Assembly (NCBI GenBank): GCA_028711995.1 | Contig: JAQTRE010000011.1 | Coordinates: forward strand, 1-45,121 | Origin: Dehalococcoidia bacterium | GTDB lineage: Bacteria > Chloroflexota > Dehalococcoidia > SZUA-161 > SpSt-899 | DNA length: 45,121 bases | Direction: 5' to 3' | Part shown: positions 8,134 to 16,113 of the stretch, one piece after another | Layout of the letters: every line of letters begins with the position of its first letter | Numbering within the stretch: the stretch's first letter is position 1 | Made by a program: the position numbers and the translations under genes | Notes under the pieces: model-generated | The model's database searches: none | Seen by the model: the letters and a program-made list of their open reading frames with translations, nothing else | What the model was told of the DNA's origin: nothing

Positions 8134-8657
8134 TCACCGTCCTGCTCATCATTGCCGGGGTGGTATGCGTGACCGTCATGTTCAACGGCATTTTCCCAGC
8201 AATCACCAAGGGAAGCGATGCCGTTGTGAGCATGGCATCACAGGTGGATGATCGCATTAAGAGCCAGGTTAGCATCGTCCACGCCGTCAGCGAGTACGAC
8301 CCGGATAGTCCCGGCGAATGGAATGATGTGAACGGCAATGGCTCTTTTGACGTATTCGCTTGGGTCAAGAATGTGGGCGATTCACGCATACTGGCCGTCA
8401 ATGGCTGTGACGTTTTCTTTGGCGCCGAGGGAAATTTTCAAAGAATATCCCATGATGACTATGTAAGCAGTGGATTCCCCTACTGGCAAGATACGATTGA
8501 GGACACCGCCACCGAGTGGGGCAGAGGGGAAACCCTCAAGATAACGATTGTATTCGCGGATAGTTTTGCCAGCTCCGGAATGGCAGCGGGGACGACCTAC
8601 CTGATGAAAGTGATCATTCCCAATGGCATTTCCGACGAAATATATTTCAGCCTGTAG
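8118..8657 (+). CDS. arlG: ArlG-like archaellum stator protein
   Basis: A 179-residue protein beginning at the GTG at 8118 (GGAGG upstream), overlapping the previous gene by 16 bases, so probably translationally coupled. One N-terminal membrane helix (residues about 4-27, IITVLLIIAGVVCVTVMF) is followed by an amphipathic stretch and an extracytoplasmic beta domain with VFAWVKNVGDSRILAVNG, the N-T/V-G loop typical of ArlF/ArlG proteins. In archaea ArlG and ArlF sit around the motor and bind the S-layer as a stator. The helix ends GIFPAITKGSDAVVSMASQV, which suits ArlG better than ArlF. What such a stator would bind in a bacterial envelope is unknown. Confidence 0.68.
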   Translation: MDKAIITVLLIIAGVVCVTVMFNGIFPAITKGSDAVVSMASQVDDRIKSQVSIVHAVSEYDPDSPGEWNDVNGNGSFDVFAWVKNVGDSRILAVNGCDVFFGAEGNFQRISHDDYVSSGFPYWQDTIEDTATEWGRGETLKITIVFADSFASSGMAAGTTYLMKVIIPNGISDEIYFSL

Positions 8658-8658
8658 G

Positions 8659-8676
8659 GGCGTATCGCGATACGCC
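8659..8676. repeat. Perfect 18-base palindrome between arlG and arlF
   Basis: GGCGTATCGCGATACGCC is a perfect palindrome starting 2 bases after the arlG stop and followed by TTTA. It resembles a dispersed palindromic element (AGGGGCGTAT type) that I remember from Chloroflexota. It could also act as a weak terminator or mRNA-stabilising hairpin within the operon. Confidence 0.5.
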
Positions 8677-8713
8677 TTTACTTTGAGGCCAATTCAAACA
8701 AAAAGAGCTGATT

Positions 8714-9724
8714 ATGGAAAACGCAATCGTCGCTATATTCGCCATCGGCCTGATATTGTTTGCCATGCTGGTGCTTTCTCAGGTCTCCCTGTCTTCGACG
8801 GATACGATCGCCACAGCCTGGCAACAGCGGGCAGATACGTCAGCCGACATATCAAAAACCCGCATCTCATCCCTTGGCGTTGAAACTCAGAACGGGGGCT
8901 CGATTATCAACGTGACGTTGAAGAATGAGGGCACAACCAAGATAGCGGACTTCGACCACTGGGACGTCATTCTTCAATACGACCACTCGTCCAGTGAGAT
9001 CATCGAAATCCTGGCGGATAATTTTGAGACCGGGACGCTGGACAACTGGACACAGGATGCCTACAACGACTGGGATGTCAGCACCGAGCGATTCAGCGAG
9101 GGCAGCTATGCGGCACACGTGGATGACGCAGATGCCGATTCGATTCTCACTTTAAAAGACGCCATCGATTTCAGCCAGACCAGCGGATGGGTGCCGTACA
9201 CCTTGAGTTTCTCCTGGTTCATTGAAAACGGCCTGGATGCAGGGGAATATCTGGCGCTGGATATCTGGAACGGTACTGCCTGGGACCCGATAGACCAGCT
9301 CGACGGGGATGCCACCCCATCGGAGGAGAACCAGTGGTTCGATGAGGTGATTGACATTACTCCTTATACCGTCAGCGACTTCAGGATTCGTTTTCGCGGA
9401 CGTATGACCGGCCAGAATGAGGATGCCTTTGTGGATTCGGTGAGCATAACCGCCACACCTGACCCTTCTACCGGTCATATCGAACGGCTGACCTATGCCG
9501 AAAGCTCTCCGGGAAACTATGAATGGACAAGTCGAGGTATCTATCTGAATGCCGGCGCCAGCGAGCCGGAAATGCTTGAACCGGGGATTTTAAATCCCGG
9601 TGAGGAGATGATCATTCAACTGCAGGTCATTCCGGCGATCGGCGCTAATACGACAAATCAGGTGATAATATCGGCCCCCAACGGGGTCTCGACTTCGGCC
9701 ATTTTTGCCGGTCCGGCATCTTAA
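8714..9724 (+). CDS. arlF: ArlF-like protein with inserted beta-sandwich domain
   Basis: A 336-residue protein; the ATG at 8714 follows AAAGAGCTG. Residues about 4-24 form a membrane helix (IVAIFAIGLILFAMLVLSQV), then TATAWQQR-like and GGSIINVTLKNEGTTKIADF, the extracellular ArlF strand with its N-E-G loop. Residues about 98-253 are an insert starting DNFETGTLDNWTQDAYNDWD and ending FVDSVSITATPDPST, rich in strands and aromatic residues as in MAM- or carbohydrate-binding-like jelly rolls. The normal body resumes at ERLTYAESSPGNYEWTSRG. The next gene is its insert-free paralog, which fixes the limits of the insertion. ArlF acts as an external stator in archaea. Confidence 0.7.
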   Translation: MENAIVAIFAIGLILFAMLVLSQVSLSSTDTIATAWQQRADTSADISKTRISSLGVETQNGGSIINVTLKNEGTTKIADFDHWDVILQYDHSSSEIIEILADNFETGTLDNWTQDAYNDWDVSTERFSEGSYAAHVDDADADSILTLKDAIDFSQTSGWVPYTLSFSWFIENGLDAGEYLALDIWNGTAWDPIDQLDGDATPSEENQWFDEVIDITPYTVSDFRIRFRGRMTGQNEDAFVDSVSITATPDPSTGHIERLTYAESSPGNYEWTSRGIYLNAGASEPEMLEPGILNPGEEMIIQLQVIPAIGANTTNQVIISAPNGVSTSAIFAGPAS

Positions 9725-9744
9725 ATGTGCGCTGATGACTATCG

Positions 9745-10281
9745 ATGGAAACGATACTTATTGCTGTGGTTTGTATCGCCCTGATATTGTTCGGGGCGCT
9801 CACTCTATCTCAGGTATCGCTATCTTCGACAGACGAGATCTCCATAGCGTGGCGACAAATGGAGGATAACTCGGGAGACATCGCCAGAACTGAAATCACC
9901 TCGATGGGTGCTGAAACTCAAAATGCCGGAGCCATAGTTGAATTGACACTGGAGAATACGGGAGAAACCAAATTGCGATCCTTCGAAAAATGGGACGTGA
10001 TCATCCAATACCATGACGATCCGAATAATGACATTTTTATCAAAAGGGTTCCCTATGCCGAAGCTGCTCCGGCCGACAACGAATGGACTGTTGAGGGAAT
10101 TTACATGGATGCCGGCACAGGAACTCCGGAGGTTTTTGAATCGGGGATTTTCAATCCGGATGAAGAGATGGTGATTCGAATGCAGCTCTCGCCAACCATA
10201 CTGGCAGGAACAACCAATACGATAACGGTAGCCACACCTAACGGTGTCTCAGCCTCCGCTATTTTCATCGGGACACCCTAA
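9745..10281 (+). CDS. arlF: ArlF-like archaellum stator protein, minimal copy
   Basis: A 178-residue paralog of the preceding protein without the insert, starting at the ATG at 9745, 20 bases after the previous stop. The membrane helix is ILIAVVCIALILFGALTLSQ, followed by SLSSTDEISIAWRQM and GAIVELTLENTGETKLRSF, the ArlF-type N-T-G strand. Then come DVIIQYHDDP and VPYAEAAPADNEWTVEGIYM, and near the end TNTITVATPNGVSASAIF. One membrane helix with the rest outside the membrane is predicted. Two ArlF-like proteins side by side suggest a ring of two subunits or a recent duplication. Confidence 0.72.
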   Translation: METILIAVVCIALILFGALTLSQVSLSSTDEISIAWRQMEDNSGDIARTEITSMGAETQNAGAIVELTLENTGETKLRSFEKWDVIIQYHDDPNNDIFIKRVPYAEAAPADNEWTVEGIYMDAGTGTPEVFESGIFNPDEEMVIRMQLSPTILAGTTNTITVATPNGVSASAIFIGTP

Positions 10282-10320
10282 AGGCTCGCGATCGGCAATT
10301 AAGGAAGCGAAGCGAAAACA

Positions 10321-11100
10321 ATGAGAAGAGAAATACGTGGCCTTCTAATAGTACTGGTGATATTGATGGCAACGGCATCCGTTGTAATCGGAGTTGTCGA
10401 TTCCAAAAACGGGGCTCAAGGGGGAATGACGATTTCGCTTCGGGGAACTGCGCCTCCTGCAAATACCCCGCTATTCATGATCGAAAGGTCCCCCGATGCC
10501 AGGTACCTGAGGAGTGCCCTGGGAATCACCTACGATGGGAAGGAGTGGCAATTGGATAAGATCGCCGGCCAGCTTCAGAACGTCAACCGGTCCTCCGATG
10601 ACGTGAAAAGGCTCCCTCTATGCACGTCTTCACTATCCCAGAGCTACCGCGATTTCAACAGAGATGTGCTGAATGAAACCGCAACCCTGGTGGATCCACG
10701 ATGCCTGCAATTGCCGGACAGTATCTCGGACAGGGTGAAGGACCTCTCCCGGCGTATCACCGAAAATATGCCCACCCCGTTTGAGAAAGCCCGGGCAATA
10801 GAGGAATTCCTACGTGTTAGATATAAATATAGGCTGGACTACCAAGAAGCACCTCCCAACTGGGAGCCGAATGACTGGTTTCTGTTTGAATCCAAGGAAG
10901 GTATCTGCAGTAACTTCAATTCCGCCTTTGTCATCCTAGCCCGGGCATCCGGCATCCCTGCAAGGCTGGCCGCGGGCTACTACATCAAGCCGGATGACGG
11001 AGAGCAACAACAAGTTGTCTATGCCAATCAAGCTCATGCCTGGGCAGAGGTGGGATTTCAGGGATTGGGCTGGCTCGCCTTTGAGGCGGTCCCTCAATGA
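10321..11100 (+). CDS. Membrane-anchored transglutaminase-like protein
   Basis: A 259-residue protein with an N-terminal membrane anchor (residues 7-25, GLLIVLVILMATASVVIGVV) and a C-terminal transglutaminase-like cysteine peptidase/transferase fold. The catalytic Cys196 lies in EGICSNFNSAFVILARASGI and His239 in NQAHAWAEVGF. The third position, usually Asp in FDPTP, is Glu255 in LAFEAVP. The fold lies outside the membrane, so it could crosslink or trim filament or envelope proteins. Position between arlF and the stressosome genes, on the same strand and with an ATGA overlap with the next frame, suggests membership of the operon. A role in the filament is inference. Confidence 0.8.
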   Translation: MRREIRGLLIVLVILMATASVVIGVVDSKNGAQGGMTISLRGTAPPANTPLFMIERSPDARYLRSALGITYDGKEWQLDKIAGQLQNVNRSSDDVKRLPLCTSSLSQSYRDFNRDVLNETATLVDPRCLQLPDSISDRVKDLSRRITENMPTPFEKARAIEEFLRVRYKYRLDYQEAPPNWEPNDWFLFESKEGICSNFNSAFVILARASGIPARLAAGYYIKPDDGEQQQVVYANQAHAWAEVGFQGLGWLAFEAVPQ

Positions 11101-11108
11101 GGGCGCAA

Positions 11109-11528
11109 ATGAATGAGGAAAAAAGCGTACTAATCAAAAATGAATCGGACATAATCAACGCCTGCTCAACAGGAAAACAGATGGCTGCCACGATCGGGCT
11201 GGGTATTGTTGAGCAAGCCCACATCGTTACGGCTATCGCGGAACTGGCTCGTAATATCATGGCTTATGCCGGAAGCGGGGTAATCAGTTTCCATTTACTG
11301 GGCAATTCTGGAGACAATGGGCTGGAGATTATGGCAGTGGATAGCGGACCTGGCATTGCCGATATTGAATTGGCGATAAGAGGCGTCTGCGCTTCTGGAG
11401 GCGGGTTGTGCGGAGGTTTGATGTGTGCCAAACGGTTGATGGATGAATTCCAGATAGAGTCGGAGGTGGGGAGAGGAACCACGGTGACCATCCGCAAATG
11501 GAAGCCTGAACGGCAGACAGGTCAATAA
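11109..11528 (+). CDS. rsbT: RsbT-like serine kinase, copy 1
   Basis: A 139-residue GHKL-fold kinase of the RsbT family, the switch kinase that leaves the stressosome after phosphorylating RsbR and RsbS. I prefer the ATG at 11109 to that at 11097 because it aligns with the second copy (MNEEKSVLIK and MDIEKSVLIK) and has GAGGG five bases upstream. The N-box ELARNIMAYA and the G1 box DSGPGIAD are intact. The G2 box reads GGGLCGGLMCAKRL instead of GGGLGIGLPGTKRL in copy 2, so nucleotide-lid behaviour may differ. Located upstream of rsbR rather than in the usual R-S-T order. Confidence 0.88.
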   Translation: MNEEKSVLIKNESDIINACSTGKQMAATIGLGIVEQAHIVTAIAELARNIMAYAGSGVISFHLLGNSGDNGLEIMAVDSGPGIADIELAIRGVCASGGGLCGGLMCAKRLMDEFQIESEVGRGTTVTIRKWKPERQTGQ

Positions 11529-11548
11529 TCGTCCCGCGGGAGGATAAC

Positions 11549-11579
11549 AGAAAGGCCTCCGATAAAGAGAAGCCTTTCT
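11549..11579 (+). terminator. Possible attenuator hairpin between rsbT and rsbR
   Basis: AGAAAGGC (11549-11556) pairs with GCCTTTCT (11572-11579) over 8 bp with a 15-base loop, followed by CAAAAATAA. There is no U-run on the coding strand, so it is at most a weak terminator or a processing site within the operon. Confidence 0.3.
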
Positions 11580-11652
11580 CAAAAATAACCCGGGGATTAA
11601 ACAATATTCAGTCGGGGTTTCCCCGAATCATTAAGAGGAGAGAGGGAACAAG

Positions 11653-13272
11653 ATGCCGCAAAAAGGACCTGTAAGGAAAAGTGTCACAGTGAGCGCGAAG
11701 AAGTCGAAGGGGCAAGCCCCAAATACGCTCCGTTCGGAACCGGAGAGCCTGTATGCTGCCGTGGTGGAGCGGGCCAATGATGGCATCATCGTCACCCAGG
11801 ACGGCATACTCCAGTTTGTCAACCCGAACTTCGCTCGAATGGTTGGGTATGACGATGCGGAACTTCAAGGAGAATCCTTTACCAAGGTGCTCACACCCGA
11901 TTCACTGAAGATTATAGAAGAGCGCTATGAAGGCAGAATGTGGGGAAAAGAACTGCAGCCAACTTATGAGATCGATCTCCTCACCAAGGATGGTGAGATT
12001 CTGCCCGTTGACGTAAGCACGGGGGTCATTGAATACCAAGGCAAGATAGCCGATGCGCTCATTCTGAGAGACAATACCAAACGCAAGCGCGAACAAGAGA
12101 CTTATAGACTCATCGCCAACTGTTCTCTGATTGGAACCTATATCGTCCAGGATGGCATATTCATTTTTGTTAACACCGAATTTCAGAGAGCCTTGGGATA
12201 CAGTGAGGCCGAATTACTCAAGATGGGGCCCCATGAAGTGGTTCATCCGAAAGATAGAGAGAGGGTGAGGGCAGACGCCATCGCCTCACTCAAAGGCGAA
12301 CGCAGTGACGGATACGAGTTCAGGACGATCACCAAAAACGGATCGATCCGGCATGCCTATGAAAAGGTGGCCTCTATCGAGTTCGGGGGCCGAAAAGCGA
12401 CCATCGGCAGCTACATGGACATCACCGGACGCAAGAAGATCGAGGCAGCCGCCGCAGATATCGCCGCCTACTATGAGAGCATCGTATGCTGCATCCCGGA
12501 GATGTTGCTTACATTCAACAAAGGGGAGGAACTCACTTTCTTCAACTCAGCTTGCGAGCAATTTGTGGCACAGAAAGCAGATGATCTCCTCGGAAGACCC
12601 AAGTGGGAGATATTTGAGGAGCTAAATCTCCTTACCCCGGAATCGATAACCAAAGTCAAGGGAAAACTGGTAGCACATTCCAAAGACGGCAATCCTGCCT
12701 CAGGGATAGATGTAGAAGCTTTGGACAGGGACGGCAACAGAGTGCCCCTGATCTATTCTGAGGCGGCGATAAAAGATGCGTATGGGCAGAGTGTTGGAGA
12801 GATGGTGTTGCTGAGTAACGTGAGCAAGATGAAGCGATTGGAAGAAAAGCTGGTAGACACCGTGGAGAAACTCAAAGCAAGTCAGGAAGAGCTCTCCACT
12901 CCGGTGATCCAGGTCTGGGATAAGATACTCGCGCTGCCCGTCATCGGCCTAGTGGATAGCAACCGCGCCCAGACCATTATGGACGTCCTCCTCTCACGCA
13001 TCGTGGAAACTCAGGCCGAAATGGTCATCCTCGATATCACCGGCGTCTCCACCGTCGATACCCAGGTCGCCAATCACCTCATCAAGACCGTGGAAGCCGC
13101 CAACATGCTGGGAACCGAATGCGTCATCACCGGCATCAGACCGGAGACAGCCCAAACCATGATCCGCCTCGGCCTGGAAATGGATTCATTCCCCACCAAG
13201 AGAACCCTCCGCGACGGATTGATGTTTGGCCTCAAGAAACTGGGCTTTGAGGTGAAAAGGGCCGCCCGATGA
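11653..13272 (+). CDS. rsbR: RsbR-like stressosome sensor with three PAS domains and STAS, copy 1
   Basis: A 539-residue protein. Residues about 32-145, 150-263 and 270-395 are three PAS domains (for example DGIIVTQDGILQFVNPNFAR and GIFIFVNTEFQRALGYSEAE), followed by a helical linker and a C-terminal STAS domain (about 414-539). The STAS domain keeps the two RsbR threonines phosphorylated by RsbT: Thr470 in VSTVDTQVA and Thr502 in RPETAQT. In Bacillus, RsbR has a non-haem globin sensor; PAS domains here imply a small-ligand, redox or light cue, not identifiable from sequence. GAGGAGAG precedes the ATG. The STAS end is nearly identical in DNA to that at 15242-15633. Confidence 0.9.
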   Translation: MPQKGPVRKSVTVSAKKSKGQAPNTLRSEPESLYAAVVERANDGIIVTQDGILQFVNPNFARMVGYDDAELQGESFTKVLTPDSLKIIEERYEGRMWGKELQPTYEIDLLTKDGEILPVDVSTGVIEYQGKIADALILRDNTKRKREQETYRLIANCSLIGTYIVQDGIFIFVNTEFQRALGYSEAELLKMGPHEVVHPKDRERVRADAIASLKGERSDGYEFRTITKNGSIRHAYEKVASIEFGGRKATIGSYMDITGRKKIEAAAADIAAYYESIVCCIPEMLLTFNKGEELTFFNSACEQFVAQKADDLLGRPKWEIFEELNLLTPESITKVKGKLVAHSKDGNPASGIDVEALDRDGNRVPLIYSEAAIKDAYGQSVGEMVLLSNVSKMKRLEEKLVDTVEKLKASQEELSTPVIQVWDKILALPVIGLVDSNRAQTIMDVLLSRIVETQAEMVILDITGVSTVDTQVANHLIKTVEAANMLGTECVITGIRPETAQTMIRLGLEMDSFPTKRTLRDGLMFGLKKLGFEVKRAAR

Positions 13273-13652
13273 CAGGAGGACTTACATGCTGCAAGTAGAA
13301 CAAATACCCATACTCAAAATCGATGATTTCCTGATCACCTCTATCCAGGTTGCCCTCCATGACAAACTGGCTTTGTCGTTCCAGGATGGCGTCCTGCGCA
13401 AGATAGAACACACAAACGCCAAAGGGCTCATCATCGATATCACCGCCGTGGATGTGGTGGATAGCTTTATTACCAGAATTCTGGTCGAAACAGCCGCTAT
13501 GGCCAGAATGATGGGCACAAAGACGGTGCTGGTGGGACTGCGCCCTGACGTCGCCATTACCCTCACCGAATTCGGCATGAAACTGAAAGGAATTCAAACT
13601 GCTCTCGATCTCGAAAGAGGATTGGCTATGTTAAGAAAAGAGATCGAGATGG
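12881..13652 (+). repeat. Direct repeat, first copy (rsbR STAS end plus rsbS)
   Basis: About 770 bases covering the last 390 bases of rsbR copy 1, the 13-base gap and nearly all of rsbS copy 1 match 15242-16013 with only scattered, mostly silent differences. A stretch spanning the rsbR end and the rsbS start is identical over roughly 300 bases. Outside these limits the flanking PAS regions are unrelated in DNA sequence. Confidence 0.9.
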
Positions 13653-13672
13653 ACAATGAGGAGTTCTGTTGA
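13286..13672 (+). CDS. rsbS: RsbS-like stressosome scaffold (STAS), copy 1
   Basis: A single-domain STAS protein of 128 residues that with RsbR forms the stressosome core and holds RsbT. The RsbT target serine is Ser60 in VDVVDSFITRIL, and the family signature continues in GTKTVLVGLRPDVAITLTEF. The ATG at 13286 follows ACAGGAGGAC, 13 bases after rsbR. Copy 2 at 15647 differs at few internal positions (Arg/Lys) and mainly at the C-terminal tail. Confidence 0.93.
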   Translation: MLQVEQIPILKIDDFLITSIQVALHDKLALSFQDGVLRKIEHTNAKGLIIDITAVDVVDSFITRILVETAAMARMMGTKTVLVGLRPDVAITLTEFGMKLKGIQTALDLERGLAMLRKEIEMDNEEFC

Positions 13673-13778
13673 GCAAAGCAGGATATCTCCTGCCCGGGGA
13701 TATATCGGAACTTGAGCGGCTTTTCCTTCAGCAGTTCGGAGCGGCCCATCAAGCATTCAACATTCAAGGAGTGAAGGG

Positions 13779-14180
13779 ATGGATATCGAAAAAAGCGTAT
13801 TGATCAAGGATGAATACGATATCGTCACTGCCCGATCAACGGCAAAACAAATGGCTGCCGAGATCGGACTGGGGATAGTTGATCAATCCCGAATTGCTAC
13901 TGCTGTTTCAGAGCTGGCCAGGAATATCGTCGTCTATGCCGGCAAGGGAGTCGTCAATTTCCAGTGGCTCAGTGAGAACGACAGGAACGGTCTGGAGATT
14001 GTTGCCGTAGATAGCGGCCCCGGCATTGCCGATATTGACTGGGCGATGACGGATGGATACACATCAGGGGGTGGTCTGGGCATCGGTTTGCCGGGAACCA
14101 AACGATTGATGGATGAATTTGAGATCGAGTCGAAGGTTGGCAGGGGAACCACCATAACCATCCGCAAATGGAAGAGATGA
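13779..14180 (+). CDS. rsbT: RsbT-like serine kinase, copy 2
   Basis: A 133-residue GHKL-fold kinase of the RsbT family. The N-box Asn49 is in SELARNIVVYAG, Asp78 in AVDSGPGIAD, and the lid GGGLGIGL is complete, so this copy looks fully active. It starts at the ATG at 13779 behind AAGGAGTGAAGGG, 106 bases after rsbS, giving the classic R-S-T order for this set. In Bacillus, released RsbT activates the phosphatase RsbU; no complete RsbU is present here, so its downstream partner is open. The protein at 16114, with an RsbU-like N-terminus, is the natural candidate. Confidence 0.92.
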   Translation: MDIEKSVLIKDEYDIVTARSTAKQMAAEIGLGIVDQSRIATAVSELARNIVVYAGKGVVNFQWLSENDRNGLEIVAVDSGPGIADIDWAMTDGYTSGGGLGIGLPGTKRLMDEFEIESKVGRGTTITIRKWKR

Positions 14181-14223
14181 TTGTCCGGAATGCTGCAATA
14201 CTGAAGGAAAAACAGGGGGTAAA

Positions 14224-15633
14224 ATGCGACAACAAGAAGCAACAAAAGCGAATCCAAAAGTGAAGGGTGCGTCCTTTAGAGACTATGGCTCAGATATGCC
14301 CGCAGCGAAGCTGGATAGCATCTATGCCGCAATGGTAAACCTGGCCGATGACGGATTGGTGATCATCATAGACGGGATTTTCGTGTTTGTAAACTCCACA
14401 TTTGCCCGAATGACCGGATATGATACGACAGGTCTTATGGGGCAATCTTATCTAAAGGTCATCGCTCCAAGATGGCAGAAGCTTGTTAGGCGAGAGTATG
14501 AAAGCAAGATATCAGAAAGGAGAAGTGCCTCCAATTATCGCATAGAGCTTGTTGGCAGAAACAACCAGACCGTTCCTGTGGAAGTCCGATTGGGGAAAGT
14601 CAATCACAACGGAACCAGGGCAGACATGGTCATTGTCAGGAATATTACCGAGCACAAACGGATGGAGCAGGAAATACAGGAAAGAAACCGGCAACTGGAC
14701 GCCCAGAACGAGGAGCTCAAAACAAGGCTCGATGAACTGGCCAAATCCAGGGCATTCAGCGAGGGATTGCTCAAGAGCATGATCGATGGATTCTGCGTCT
14801 TTGACCTTGAGGGGAGATTAATTGACATCAATGAAGCTCTCTTGAAAATGACCGGCTTCAAGAAGGAGGAGATTATAGGGCTTCAGTTTGAGCAGATAAT
14901 TGCTCAACTGACTGCTCCGGCCGAGGCAGAGAAGATGTCCGCCGGGATCAAACGGTTCATGGCCGGAGAGCCGGTGGGGATCATACGGATGCTCATCACT
15001 AACAAAGGCGGCAATCAGCTCACGATATCGATTGCCAACAGTGTGGTAAAAGATAACAAAGGCATCCCGACAATGTGGTTTGCAGTCATAAGGGATGTCA
15101 CGGAGCAAGAACAGGCCGAGGAAAAAATTCAGGCGCAGTATCAGGAAATTGAGGTATACTCTCACGAACTGGAGGCAGCCAATGATGAGCTGCAAGCGTC
15201 TCAAGAAAAACTACTGGCGGCCAATCGAGCGCTCACGGTAAGTCAGGAAGAGCTTTCCACTCCGGTGATCCAGGTCTGGGATAAGATACTGGCTCTGCCC
15301 GTCATCGGCCTGGTGGATAGCAACCGCGCCCAGACCATTATGGACGTCCTCCTCTCACGCATCGTCGAGACTCAAGCCGAAATGGTCATCCTCGATATCA
15401 CCGGCGTCTCAACCGTCGATACCCAGGTCGCCAATCACCTCATCAAGACCGTGGAAGCCGCCAATATGCTGGGAACCGAGTGCGTCATCACCGGTATCAG
15501 ACCGGAGACAGCCCAAACCATGATCCGCCTCGGCCTGGAAATGGATTCATTCCCCACCAAGAGAACCCTCCGCGACGGATTGATGTTTGGCCTCAAGAAA
15601 CTGGGCTTTGAGGTGAAAAGGGCCGCCCGATGA
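14224..15633 (+). CDS. rsbR: RsbR-like stressosome sensor with two PAS domains, coiled coil and STAS, copy 2
   Basis: A 469-residue protein starting at the ATG at 14224 behind AGGGGGTAAA. Residues about 30-140 and 175-295 are PAS domains (DDGLVIIIDGIFVFVNSTFA; GFCVFDLEGRLIDINEALLK), joined by a coiled coil (about 143-175) and followed by another (about 295-340). Residues about 344-469 are the STAS domain, matching copy 1 almost completely, with VSTVDTQVA and RPETAQT threonines. The sensor halves of the two RsbR proteins differ widely while the STAS ends are the same, so both can enter the same mixed stressosome with different inputs. Confidence 0.9.
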   Translation: MRQQEATKANPKVKGASFRDYGSDMPAAKLDSIYAAMVNLADDGLVIIIDGIFVFVNSTFARMTGYDTTGLMGQSYLKVIAPRWQKLVRREYESKISERRSASNYRIELVGRNNQTVPVEVRLGKVNHNGTRADMVIVRNITEHKRMEQEIQERNRQLDAQNEELKTRLDELAKSRAFSEGLLKSMIDGFCVFDLEGRLIDINEALLKMTGFKKEEIIGLQFEQIIAQLTAPAEAEKMSAGIKRFMAGEPVGIIRMLITNKGGNQLTISIANSVVKDNKGIPTMWFAVIRDVTEQEQAEEKIQAQYQEIEVYSHELEAANDELQASQEKLLAANRALTVSQEELSTPVIQVWDKILALPVIGLVDSNRAQTIMDVLLSRIVETQAEMVILDITGVSTVDTQVANHLIKTVEAANMLGTECVITGIRPETAQTMIRLGLEMDSFPTKRTLRDGLMFGLKKLGFEVKRAAR

Positions 15634-16013
15634 CAGGAGGACTTACATGCTGCAAGTAGAACAAATACCCATACTCAAAATCGATGATTTCCTGATCACC
15701 TCTATCCAGGTTGCCCTCCATGACAAACTGGCTTTGTCGTTCCAGGATGGCGTCCTGCGCAAGATAGAACACACAAACGCCAAAGGGCTCATCATCGATA
15801 TCACCGCCGTGGATGTGGTGGATAGCTTTATTACCAGAATTCTGGTCGAAACAGCCGCTATGGCCAAGATGATGGGCACAAAGACGGTGCTGGTAGGACT
15901 TCGCCCTGACGTTGCCATTACCCTCACCGAATTCGGTATGAGACTGAAAGGGATTCAAACGGCACTCGATCTCGAAAGAGGGTTGGCTCTATTAAGAAAA
16001 GAGATCGAAAGGG
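15242..16013 (+). repeat. Direct repeat, second copy (rsbR STAS end plus rsbS)
   Basis: Second copy of the repeat at 12881-13652, offset 2361 bases. Visible differences include agctt for agctc near the start, ACTGG for ACTCG about 45 bases in, and ccaag for ccaga in rsbS. The pattern is expected of a recent duplication or of gene conversion that keeps the assembling parts alike. Confidence 0.9.
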
Positions 16014-16048
16014 ATGGGGATTGGGTGGATCAGAATGAGAATCTATAG
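15647..16048 (+). CDS. rsbS: RsbS-like stressosome scaffold (STAS), copy 2
   Basis: A 133-residue STAS protein, nearly identical to the copy at 13286 through residue 110, with Ser60 in VDVVDSF. The tail differs (ERDGDWVDQNENL). The start and its ACAGGAGGAC site are the same as in copy 1. No rsbT follows this copy; the next gene is the kinase-like protein at 16114. Confidence 0.92.
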   Translation: MLQVEQIPILKIDDFLITSIQVALHDKLALSFQDGVLRKIEHTNAKGLIIDITAVDVVDSFITRILVETAAMAKMMGTKTVLVGLRPDVAITLTEFGMRLKGIQTALDLERGLALLRKEIERDGDWVDQNENL

Positions 16049-16113
16049 ACAGGATTGAGATGACAAACCCTTCGCGTCGGCGCTCAATTTATCAAGAGAT
16101 GCGGTAAGGAACA

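Noticed and set aside
13669-13803. Short frame starting at a TTG overlapping the rsbS stop and running into rsbT
   Set aside because: 44 codons, no family match, overlaps the rsbT start and has no good ribosome site; probably chance.
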